64,000 bases of DNA from Monodelphis domestica (lineage: Eukaryota; Chordata; Mammalia; Didelphimorphia; Didelphidae): contig NC_077228.1 in the NCBI RefSeq assembly GCF_027887165.1, positions 211,953,635 to 212,017,634 of the forward strand, in the 5' to 3' direction. This document shows positions 60,501 to 64,000 of this stretch, piece after piece. How positions within the stretch are numbered: position 1 is the stretch's first letter; every line of letters begins with the position of its first letter. The notes beneath the pieces are model-generated. The model did no database searches, had not been told where the DNA came from, and worked only from the letters and a program-made list of their open reading frames with translations. The position numbers and the translations under genes are program-made.

Positions 60501-62815
60501 GTCTCTGGGCCTGGCTTTCAATCCACTCTGCCACCTAACTGCCCCATTAAGTGTTCTTCAAAAGATGAATGGAAATGTAAAACTTTTGTTTTCTTTCTTC
60601 TCCAACAATAAATGTTCAAAGAAGATTTTTTTTTAAAGTACCAGGCACTAGACTAAGTGCTGAGGATAAAAAAATAAAGGGCAAAGGAACTCACAGTCTA
60701 ACCTTTAACCTTCTGGTGTGCTACTGTTGAGATAGTGCTAGCCCTATGCTGTTTCAGGAATCTCAGGAGTAGCACAAGGCCAGAAACCAAATCTTGGAAT
60801 GTACACAGTTCTCGTAGCTATTCCAGTAGCCTGAACACTGAGAAGGATTTATCCTATTTATACATTATATGGTGGGGGTTTATTTATTTATTTATTTAGG
60901 ATTTTTTTTCTATGGTTACATGATTCATGATTTTTCCTACCCCTCTTCCCTCCCTGCTCCTAGAGCTGTCAAGTGAATCTACTAGGTTATACATGTATCA
61001 TTGTTCCAAATCTAGTTTCATGTTATTCATATTTTCAGTAGAGTGATCTTTTAACACCAAAACCCCAATCATATCCCCATTGAACCACGTGATTGATCTA
61101 ATGTTTTTCTTCTGCATTTCTACTCCCACAGTTCTTTCTCTGGATGTGGATAGAATTCTTTCTCATAAGTTCCTCAGTGTTGTCCTGGGTCATTGCACAA
61201 TGCTATTTTTCTTAATGAGAAAGAAATAGAGGGCTTGACATAGCCTTTTAAGAACCTTCAGTTTTGCAAATGTAATCAATCAGTAAGCATTTATTAAGTG
61301 ACTACTGTGCACCAGGCACTATGCTAAGTGCTAGAGATACAAAAAAGAGGCAGGAGACTGTACTTGCCCTGGAGGAACTTATAATCTAATTGGGGAAACG
61401 CCATGCAAACATACACAAAGCAAGCTATCTCTAGAATTAATAGGAAATAATTAAAAGAAGGAAGGTACTGGAGATGAAATTTTAGTTGGAACTTGAAGGA
61501 AGCCAGGTAGATCAGTAGTCAGAGGAGAGAGTGTTCCAGGGACAGGAGACAGCCAAAGAGAATGCCCAGAGCCAAGAGATGGAGTGTCAGTGTCACTAGA
61601 TGGAAGAGTATGTGTTGGAAGTGTAAGAAGGAGAAAGAAGACTGGAAAAGTAGGGGGGCTAGGTTGTAAAGGGCTTTGAATGCCAAATAGCTTTTTGTAT
61701 TTGCTTCTAGAGGTAATAGGAAGCTAGTGGAGTTTATTGAGTAAGAGGATGACATGATCAGACCTTCACTTTAAGAAAATCATTGGGGGCCAAATGAAGA
61801 ATGAACTGGAGTGGGGAGAGACTTGAAGCAGGCAGATCCACCAGCAGGCTACTGCAGTAATCCAGGTGTGAGGTGATAAGGACCTGTACTAGTATGGTGA
61901 CAGTGTCAAAGGAAAGAGGGGGGGCATTTTGGAGAGATGTTGCAAAGGCAAAATCAACAGACCTTGATAACAAATTGGGTATGGAGGTGCAACATTATCT
62001 TCCTGTCATCCTTGACAACATCCTCTCCTTTCATCCCTCTTCACCTAGCTTTCCACTTCTGTGCAATGCAACCTTTGCTAAAAAGCTATATAAATGCAGG
62101 TATCTAACCATGAGGCATATGGCAAGCTACCATTTGTTACTTTTTTACGTGGTTCCTAGAGCAGTAAAGCCAAGAGCTTTCTCTTCCCTTGCCCTCATAG
62201 TTTTTTCCTTGGCATTTAGGGCATCCATTCTAGAGATACGTAAAGACCATGAGGAGCAGCTACAGAGATTGAAGCGGCTGAAGGACCGAGAAATTGATGC
62301 TGTTACCAGTGCTACCTCTCATACCCGGTAAGCCCTATGTCCCTCTCCTGCCAGTAGAGCATCAAGGAGAGCAGTGCCATAAGCACTGGCTACCTGTGAT
62401 TGTGTGGCCTAAAGCTATGCCTCATTCTCCCAGGTCCCTCAATGGGGTCATTGAGCAAATGGAGAAGTTTTCCTGTAGCCTTAATGAGCTTTCATCCCGG
62501 GTGGAAGCCACTCACCTTACCAACTCCCAGGAACTAGAGATGGGAGCCCGTCAGCGTGATAAGCAGCTCCAAGGTACTCTACTATCTTCTCTCTTTTCTC
62601 CTCCTATTTCCATACACCATCACAACTGACTCTGGGAATAAAGTAGAAATCTTGGAATCAGTAGCTGGCAGTAACTGTCTCAGGCATTGTCTACAGCCCT
62701 TCAGGAAAGGTTGACTCTGCAGCAGCGGGACATGGAGGATGAGAGGAACAGGCTACATGAGATCATTGGAAAGATGGAGGCCCGACTAAGTGAACAGAGC
62801 CGTCTCCTAGAGCAG
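40431..62815 (+). CDS. FBF1: FBF1, Fas-binding factor 1 (distal-appendage/transition-fibre protein), 5' three quarters
   Basis: FBF1 (albatross) sits at centriole distal appendages and ciliary transition fibres, gates entry into the cilium, and binds keratin at cell junctions. Coding parts 40431-40433, 41737-41764, 43931-43969, 44810-44894, 45511-45571, 46204-46254, 48688-48820, 49625-49696, 50289-50408, 52414-52537, 52700-52833, 52912-53011, 53520-53972, 55591-55689, 56120-56220, 56435-56484, 57533-57688, 57873-57973, 59308-59514, 62220-62327, 62434-62573 and 62697-62815 join in frame to 828 codons. Residues 1-550 are acidic, Ser/Pro-rich and probably disordered. From about 552 a coiled coil begins (QKRILAAQAQLQC.., LELERTQQHILLESLQQRHQ, ETSYQQREERLQRENEDLTA). 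The human protein has about 1130 residues, so the last 300 or so lie to the right. No lesion is seen. Confidence 0.96.
40845..41520 (-). mobile_element. Old L1 3' end and ORF2 C-terminus, antisense
   Basis: ATTCCCCAATTGATGGATAT, TTGTATCAGTTCATACAAGT and CTGGATCAGTTCACATCTG are complements of L1 blocks. The minus strand near 41447-41220 keeps only traces of the frame. Confidence 0.68.
41737..41764 (+). CDS. FBF1: FBF1 exon 3
   Basis: Encodes ATKMKKGLK and one base of the next codon. A basic N-terminus as in other mammals. Acceptor TTCATTTAG, donor GTGAGT. Confidence 0.9.
42055..42160 (-). mobile_element. L1 3' tail, antisense
   Basis: ATTTTTCCATGGTTACAGGA and CTTTCCCTCCCCTTCCCCAA are the complement of the L1 3' end seen in sense at 44555. 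Confidence 0.6.
42366..42620 (+). mobile_element. MIR/CORE-like SINE, long form
   Basis: GTGTGATCTTGGGCAAGTCC, GTTTCCTCATCTGTAAAATG, CCTCCCAGGGTTATCATGAG and TAGCTATTATTGTTATTATC fit a MIR-type SINE with its usual 3' end. Confidence 0.78.
42640..43560 (-). mobile_element. L2 LINE ORF2 fragment, antisense
   Basis: Purine-rich + strand with blocks such as GGTAACTTTGGAAAGAACAG and GAGTTTGGATGTGAAAGAAA that continue the L2 antisense family of 26380. No long minus frame remains. Confidence 0.5.
43931..43969 (+). CDS. FBF1: FBF1 exon 4
   Basis: Encodes SIDDVLGDLLDD, an acidic leucine motif. 39 bases in phase 1 at both ends. Acceptor TCTGTTCCAG, donor GTAAAT. Some mammalian FBF1 transcripts skip an exon here. 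Confidence 0.88.
44530..44655 (+). mobile_element. L1 3' tail, sense
   Basis: CAGCTATGGGAAGGGGTAGG, TTCTTGTAACCAAGGAATAA, AAATTGACTAAATAAAATTT: the standard L1 3' UTR end, with an A-rich tail. Confidence 0.68.
44810..44894 (+). CDS. FBF1: FBF1 exon 5
   Basis: Encodes TMPPEKPLQPAANPSLGSSQ and GFPSRARK, matching human LPEKPVKLASHTRDTTGVSQ. Acceptor ATTTTCAG, donor GTGAGA. Confidence 0.93.
45168..45345 (-). mobile_element. hAT-like MITE, family H1, copy 1
   Basis: CCCATGAACTTGTGTTTTTA, CTGTATTTCAATAGTAG, CTTTGTAGTCCTATGTATTT and ATCATTCTGAGGTGTTCATTGG match copies at 53135 (same way) and 56966 (reverse). The ends resemble hAT inverted repeats. The strand is assigned arbitrarily opposite to 56966. 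Confidence 0.6.
45511..45571 (+). CDS. FBF1: FBF1 exon 6
   Basis: Encodes SIIEDDFFSTMAAQAGADAE, parallel to human SLLGDDVFSTMAGLEEADAE. Acceptor CTTGCCAG, donor GTGAGA. Confidence 0.95.
46204..46254 (+). CDS. FBF1: FBF1 exon 7
   Basis: Encodes FSDISDADPQALLQSLK, 17 codons in phase 0. Human is VSGISEADPQALLQAMK. Acceptor GAAACTCAG, donor GTAATG. Confidence 0.95.
46639..46854 (+). mobile_element. SINE type A
   Basis: GTAGCTAGCTAGGTGGCACA head, GCTCCAGGCAAGTCACTTAA core, tail TTCTAAGACAGAAAGTAAAG and an A11 run. Confidence 0.88.
46860..47810. other. FBF1 intron 7, no feature recognised
   Basis: About 0.95 kb of mixed sequence with no exon or repeat that I can name. Confidence 0.45.
47812..48110 (-). 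mobile_element. L1 3' UTR fragment, antisense
   Basis: TTGTTAGTAATCTCATAAAA and ATCATATGCTTTCATCTGCA are the complement of the older marsupial L1 3' flank, matching the reverse of blocks near 30150-30250. Confidence 0.55.
48270..48474 (+). mobile_element. SINE type A
   Basis: GGGGCAGCTATATGGTTCAA head, GGGGTTCAAATCTGGATTCA, core TATGTGACCCTGGGAAAGTC, tail ACAGATGGTAAGGATT. Its A-rich tail runs straight into the GAAA microsatellite. Confidence 0.92.
48472..48560. repeat. (GAAA)n microsatellite grown from a SINE tail
   Basis: About 21 nearly perfect GAAA units follow the SINE poly-A tail, ending GAAGGAAAATAAAA. Confidence 0.95.
48688..48820 (+). CDS. FBF1: FBF1 exon 8
   Basis: Encodes DMDDMDADLLGLKKSSQASN through GKPIANEK. 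Human is DLDGMDADILGLKKSNSAPS. Acceptor ATTTTCTAG, donor GTGAGC. Confidence 0.95.
49625..49696 (+). CDS. FBF1: FBF1 exon 9
   Basis: Encodes DTTKKPVPSTGSTGRPYKKF and SFD. The acceptor is CTTGCAG; the donor GTACCA is weak, but the frame and human homology support it. Confidence 0.88.
50289..50408 (+). CDS. FBF1: FBF1 exon 10
   Basis: Encodes DLEDPLAGLLSDEEEGIAKK through TIVKNQ. Human is EDLEDPLRGLLSYDEGGITK. Acceptor TTAAAAG, donor GTAAGA. Confidence 0.95.
50905..51850 (-). mobile_element. Old L1 ORF2 middle region, antisense
   Basis: CATCAGGCCCTTAATGAAAC, TAACATTCAGGTCATGTATG, ATATTGCTCTAAACTTTATT, and ATTTTGATGATTATTGTTTTG follow the order of the complement of L1 ORF2. No frame is left. Confidence 0.65.
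52185..52330 (+). mobile_element. L2 LINE 3'-end fragment
   Basis: TTTAATGCTCTCCCCTCCTT, AAGACCCAGCTCAGGTTTTA and CCCACCTTTAATGAAGCCC are L2 3' UTR blocks (tcaagactcagctcaaatcccacct..). Confidence 0.6.
52414..52537 (+). CDS. FBF1: FBF1 exon 11
   Basis: Encodes PVDTPVLKKEELKFDDGDDF and MATLGFGDSPMAERKHEKGD. Human keeps DDGDDIMATLGFGDSP. Acceptor TTCCTTTAG, donor GTAAGA. Confidence 0.96.
52700..52833 (+). CDS. FBF1: FBF1 exon 12
   Basis: Encodes DGPRPARSKLDELLGRGTAS through DKKYQKQP. Acceptor CTTGTCAG, donor GTGAGT. Almost the same as human. Confidence 0.97.
52912..53011 (+). CDS. FBF1: FBF1 exon 13
   Basis: Encodes DKEDPWGDDDFAFGAYQPTV and VSSESRQSRRQSV. Acceptor TTTCACAG, donor GTAAGG. Confidence 0.97.
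53135..53305 (-). mobile_element. hAT-like MITE, family H1, copy 2
   Basis: TATTTTGACAACTATATTTC, GGGTCCATAGGCTTCACTGG, and CCAAAGAGGTCTTTGCCACA correspond in order to the copies at 45168 and 56966. Confidence 0.6.
53520..53972 (+). CDS. FBF1: FBF1 exon 14 (largest coding exon seen)
   Basis: The 453 bases encode RFSAESLTNPKGEQCSKQST, then KGGADWLGLKDEDFDLLPPS, later EDDWLSHALSRKKSQNLAKE and EQPGTSKG. Human has GGADWLGLKDEDLDLFPASP and EDWLSHALSRKKSQGLAREQ. Rich in Pro and Ser, likely disordered. The acceptor is TTGAAGCAG and the donor GTACAC. Confidence 0.95.
53973..54880. other. FBF1 intron 14, no feature recognised
   Basis: The frame of exon 14 runs on past the donor to a stop at 54017-54019, but it loses all resemblance to FBF1. 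Nothing else was recognised. Confidence 0.5.
54884..55051 (+). mobile_element. SINE type A, 3'-shortened
   Basis: GGGGCAGCTAGGTTGCTCAA head, GGATCTGGGTTCACATCTGG, core TGTGTGACGCTGAGCAAGTC. The tail is worn. Confidence 0.88.
55060..55300 (-). mobile_element. MIR SINE, antisense
   Basis: GTGCCAGGAACTGTGCTAAG, CTCATTTGGTCCTCACAATA, CCCCATTTTACAACTGAAGA, GATCACACAGCCAGTAAGTA follow the complement of MIR closely. This is an ancient mammal-wide element. Confidence 0.88.
55591..55689 (+). CDS. FBF1: FBF1 exon 15
   Basis: Encodes QPLASTQRPEQTAARRTPGT and AQEAEPARLKGN. Human is QPLTSTQGLEHAAAGGSSGT. Acceptor CTTTTTCAG, donor GTATGC. Less conserved than its neighbours. Confidence 0.9.
56120..56220 (+). 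CDS. FBF1: FBF1 exon 16
   Basis: Encodes VPQTDAHSWTPAAPVLPAVE and TKRDTFPGEVPST. Acceptor TATATTTAG, donor GTAGGT. The phases join neatly to exons 15 and 17. Confidence 0.88.
56435..56484 (+). CDS. FBF1: FBF1 exon 17
   Basis: Encodes ACFRRSQELTGTSMPLQ, matching human ATCFPSTQKPTEPSVPVQ. Acceptor CTTGCAG, donor GTAGGG. Confidence 0.88.
56966..57145 (+). mobile_element. hAT-like MITE, family H1, copy 3 (reverse of copies 1 and 2)
   Basis: GAGGTTCTTAGATTTTCTTG, TGTGTCATAGACCCTTTGGC, TCTCAGAATCATATTTGTAA and GGATTACAAAGGAAACCAAA are the reverse complement of blocks in copies 1 and 2. It ends near TTCCAGGTTAAGGGGCT. Confidence 0.62.
57533..57688 (+). CDS. FBF1: FBF1 exon 18 (start of coiled coil)
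   Basis: Encodes GLFPESLALSLLPGGEYQKR, then ILAAQAQLQCGTAELHEELL and KSQARQAELETQ, 52 codons in phase 0. Heptad-like spacing of Leu starts here. Acceptor CTCATGCAG, donor GTGAAG. Confidence 0.96.
57873..57973 (+). CDS. FBF1: FBF1 exon 19
   Basis: Encodes VRKLELERTQQHILLESLQQ and RHQADLELIENAH in the coiled coil. Acceptor ATCCTCCAG, donor GTAAGT. Confidence 0.97.
58114..58360 (+). mobile_element. hAT-like MITE, family H2
   Basis: Near-complementary ends: TGATGAGCCT at 58119-58128 pairs with AGGTTCACCA at 58344-58353. The imperfect 8-base flanks TGTAGACC and CATAGACC fit a hAT target duplication. The inner text GCCTATGGCACACATGCCAG followed by GGGGCACTCAGAGCC is like the gaacctatggcacgcgtgcc elements of other mammals. 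Confidence 0.55.
58410..58695 (+). mobile_element. L2 LINE 3'-end fragment
   Basis: CCTGGAATGCTCTCCCTTTT, TCAGCTAAAATCCCATCTTC, CATTAGACTATAAGTTTTTT, and CACTTAGCATAGTGCCTGAC are the L2 3' UTR in order, relatively well kept. Confidence 0.8.
58700..59300. other. FBF1 intron 19 end, no feature recognised
   Basis: AT-rich, with no nameable repeat or exon before the acceptor at 59307. Confidence 0.45.
59308..59514 (+). CDS. FBF1: FBF1 exon 20
   Basis: Encodes SRIKVLETSYQQREERLQRE, NEDLTAQYLSHCQEAEHARA, and AAAEQEKDQEIERLQNLQ, the core of the coiled coil, nearly identical to human. Acceptor TTTTGCAG, donor GTAAGG. Confidence 0.98.
60020..60545 (-). mobile_element. SINE type A, antisense, split by an LTR fossil
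   Basis: The tail complement AAAAACCCTTACCTT ends at 60044, and the next SINE bases CTATCTCAGAGTCAAAATTG resume at 60368 after a duplicated CCTT. The rest runs to the head complement GCCACCTAACTGCCCC at 60530-60545. The LTR at 60045-60363 lies between. Confidence 0.88.
60045..60363 (-). mobile_element. Solo LTR fossil (class I ERV-like) nested in a SINE
   Basis: 319 bases with ends TGTAAA..TTTACA and a 4-base target duplication CCTT. It shares ends, the antisense polyadenylation signal AATAAA and inner blocks with the LTR at 37681-38028. It holds no internal genes. It is younger than the SINE it interrupts. Confidence 0.8.
60890..61235 (-). mobile_element. L1 3' UTR, antisense
   Basis: TCTATGGTTACATGATTCAT, CCATTGAACCACGTGATTGA, and TCTCATAAGTTCCTCAGTGT are complements of the older L1 3' flank. 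Confidence 0.7.
61262..61990 (-). mobile_element. L2 LINE 3' half, antisense
   Basis: TAAGCATTTATTAAGTGACT and GTGCACCAGGCACTATGCTA mark the L2 3' end. Farther in, the minus strand still codes AFKALYNLAPL (61670 region) and VLITSHLDYCSSLLVDLPAS (61885-61826), hallmarks of the L2 reverse-transcriptase C-terminus. Confidence 0.8.
62220..62327 (+). CDS. FBF1: FBF1 exon 21
   Basis: Encodes ASILEIRKDHEEQLQRLKRL and KDREIDAVTSATSHT. Human is ASILDMRRDHEEQLQRLKLL. Acceptor GCATTTAG, donor GTAAGC. Confidence 0.98.
62434..62573 (+). CDS. FBF1: FBF1 exon 22
   Basis: Encodes SLNGVIEQMEKFSCSLNELS, SRVEATHLTNSQELEMGARQ, and RDKQLQ. Acceptor TCTCCCAG, donor GTACTC. Confidence 0.97.
62697..62815 (+). CDS. 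FBF1: FBF1 exon 23 (last exon in window)
   Basis: Encodes LQERLTLQQRDMEDERNRLH and EIIGKMEARLSEQSRLLEQ, ending in phase 0 before GTGAGT. The expected next sequence (ERWRVTAEQSKAES in human) is not found up to 64000. Confidence 0.97.
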
Positions 62816-62889
62816 GTGAGTCTCTAGATCTCTCATGTCCACCTCTGACTCTCCCCTCTCACTGTTACCCCCCCCCCCCATTGAAGACT

Positions 62890-63420
62890 CCATTACCTCA
62901 TGCCTGGTTATTACCAGCCTCCTAGTCCAGTCCATTTGTACATAGTTGGCAGATCAACCAAAAACATGATTTTCATCACATCATTTCTCTGCTTGAGAAC
63001 CTTCAGTGACTTCATATACTCCAGTATATAAAAAACTATATAAAAATCTAATCTCTGCCTACTTTCCAAGGCCCTCTATAGTCTGCCACTCCCTTTTACA
63101 TCTAGCCTTATTTCCTATTTATCTCTCCAACCCATTCTCTATACAAGTCAAACTGACCTCTGTTCCTTTCACAAATATGTTTGTTCTGATATCTGTTCTT
63201 TATTCATGTCATTTTCTTAAGTTAGTATGGCCTCCCTCCTCTCTTTCTATCCAAAGTCTGTCCATTCTATAAGATTTTCCCAAGTCTTCTCAGCTCTCAT
63301 TGATTTCTCCGTTCTCTGAATCAAAACTTAAATTTATCACCACAAATTTCACATTTAATCACAGCTCCATAGCATTCTCTTCTTGTTTCTCCTATATGTA
63401 TTAGAATTGTTTCCACAAAG
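62890..63420 (+). mobile_element. L2 LINE 3' region, sense
   Basis: CATCATTTCTCTGCTTGAGA, ACCTTCAGTGACTTCATATA, CCAAGGCCCTCTATAGTCTG and CATCTAGCCTTATTTCCTAT follow the L2 3' consensus in order. Confidence 0.75.
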
Positions 63421-63570
63421 CCTATTCCTCTGTGTACCATAAAGCACCCAACAACCAATAGAGCTTTTGATTGATTAATGGAGGGTCAACTAAGCCCAGA
63501 AAGATAGGGATAAAATGGGAAGGGGCAGGAACAGAGATAGTGCAGGTTTTCAGGTATCCTTTGCCTAATG

Positions 63571-63763
63571 CAGTGGTTCTCAACCTCTCAATTTGTAGCA
63601 ATGAGAATACATAATGCATATCAGGTATTTACATTCCGAATCATAACTGTAGCAAAATTACAGTTTTGAAGTAGCCACCAAAATAATTTTTTGGTTTGGG
63701 GTCACGGCAACATGAGGAACTGTATTGTGGGGTCACGGCATTAGAAAGGTTGAGAACCACTTG
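63571..63763 (+). mobile_element. hAT-Charlie MITE (URR1/OposCharlie-like)
   Basis: The 193-base element has terminal inverted repeats CAGTGGTTCTCAACCT and AGGTTGAGAACCACTTG. The 8-base target duplication GCCTAATG / GCTTAATG is at 63563-63570 and 63764-63771. The middle AGCAAAATTACAGTTTTGAA and CAACATGAGGAACTGTATTG closely match the mouse URR1 family as I remember it. It has no transposase. Confidence 0.88.
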
Positions 63764-64000
63764 GCTTAATGCATTTCCAAAAGAATTCATACCTCACAAC
63801 TTATATGGAAGTTAGTCTCAAGTCAAGGCTGCAGTGGGAGACATGAAAGTCGGACCAGGAATAAAAGTTTCCCCTTCCTTACTCCAACATCTCCATGGAA
63901 ATTGGTCCACAGGAATCCCCATCCAGTTGTCTTCCCATTCATTACCAAGCTTTCTGAGAGAGTACTTGTGACGAGTCACAGAAGCAAGGGGTGACCTGAC

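Noticed and set aside
61758-61973. A 71-codon minus frame as a gene
   Set aside because: VLITSHLDYCSSLLVDLPAS is the end of an L2 reverse transcriptase and the rest is decayed.
62816-64000. Further FBF1 exons
   Set aside because: No sequence resembling the next coiled-coil segment; the stretch is L2, a hAT MITE and plain intron.

Overview
This is host nuclear DNA from a therian mammal, very probably a marsupial. Two multi-exon protein genes lie on the + strand, with canonical GT..AG introns. The introns are full of tRNA-derived SINEs and L1 fragments of the kinds typical of metatherian genomes, plus L2, CR1/L3 and MIR-like relics, hAT-type MITEs, LTR fossils and one nearly whole RTE-like LINE. 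The species cannot be fixed from sequence alone; the common SINE looks like those of Australian marsupials, but that is a weak inference.

Region 1 (1-34988, with 3' UTR to about 38650) is the body and end of ACOX1, peroxisomal acyl-CoA oxidase 1. Twelve coding exons (3 to 14) join in frame into 572 residues, exactly the C-terminal 572 of the usual 661. They include the flavin-contact residues Thr139 and Gly178, the catalytic Glu421 and the peroxisomal targeting signal Ser-Lys-Leu. Only the alternative exon 3II is seen; exons 1, 2 and the other exon 3 must lie upstream or be absent. The first 9.3 kb is intron, made mostly of SINE and L1 remains plus a U6 snRNA retropseudogene.

Region 2 (about 38390-39220) is a short GC-rich promoter between the genes. 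It has two ZNF143-like and two NRF1-like motifs and serves FBF1. ACOX1 and FBF1 are tandem head-to-tail neighbours in human as well, so the order is conserved.

Region 3 (39000-64000) is the 5' three quarters of FBF1, a centriolar distal-appendage/transition-fibre protein. A mostly non-coding exon 2 gives only the ATG. It and 21 further coding exons join in frame into 828 codons: a disordered acidic N-terminal half with repeated leucine/acidic motifs, then the start of a long coiled coil. The gene runs off the right edge.

The most notable non-genic structures are these: a 4.06-kb RTE-like LINE with a zinc-finger tail and a perfect 13-bp target duplication in ACOX1 intron 9; a roughly 110-bp high-identity inverted repeat in ACOX1 intron 13; a young L1 in the same intron; an LTR fossil nested in a SINE and its sister in the ACOX1 3' UTR; and a URR1-like hAT MITE near the right end. 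I saw no sign of bacterial, CRISPR or operon-type systems, and no clearly new biochemical system.
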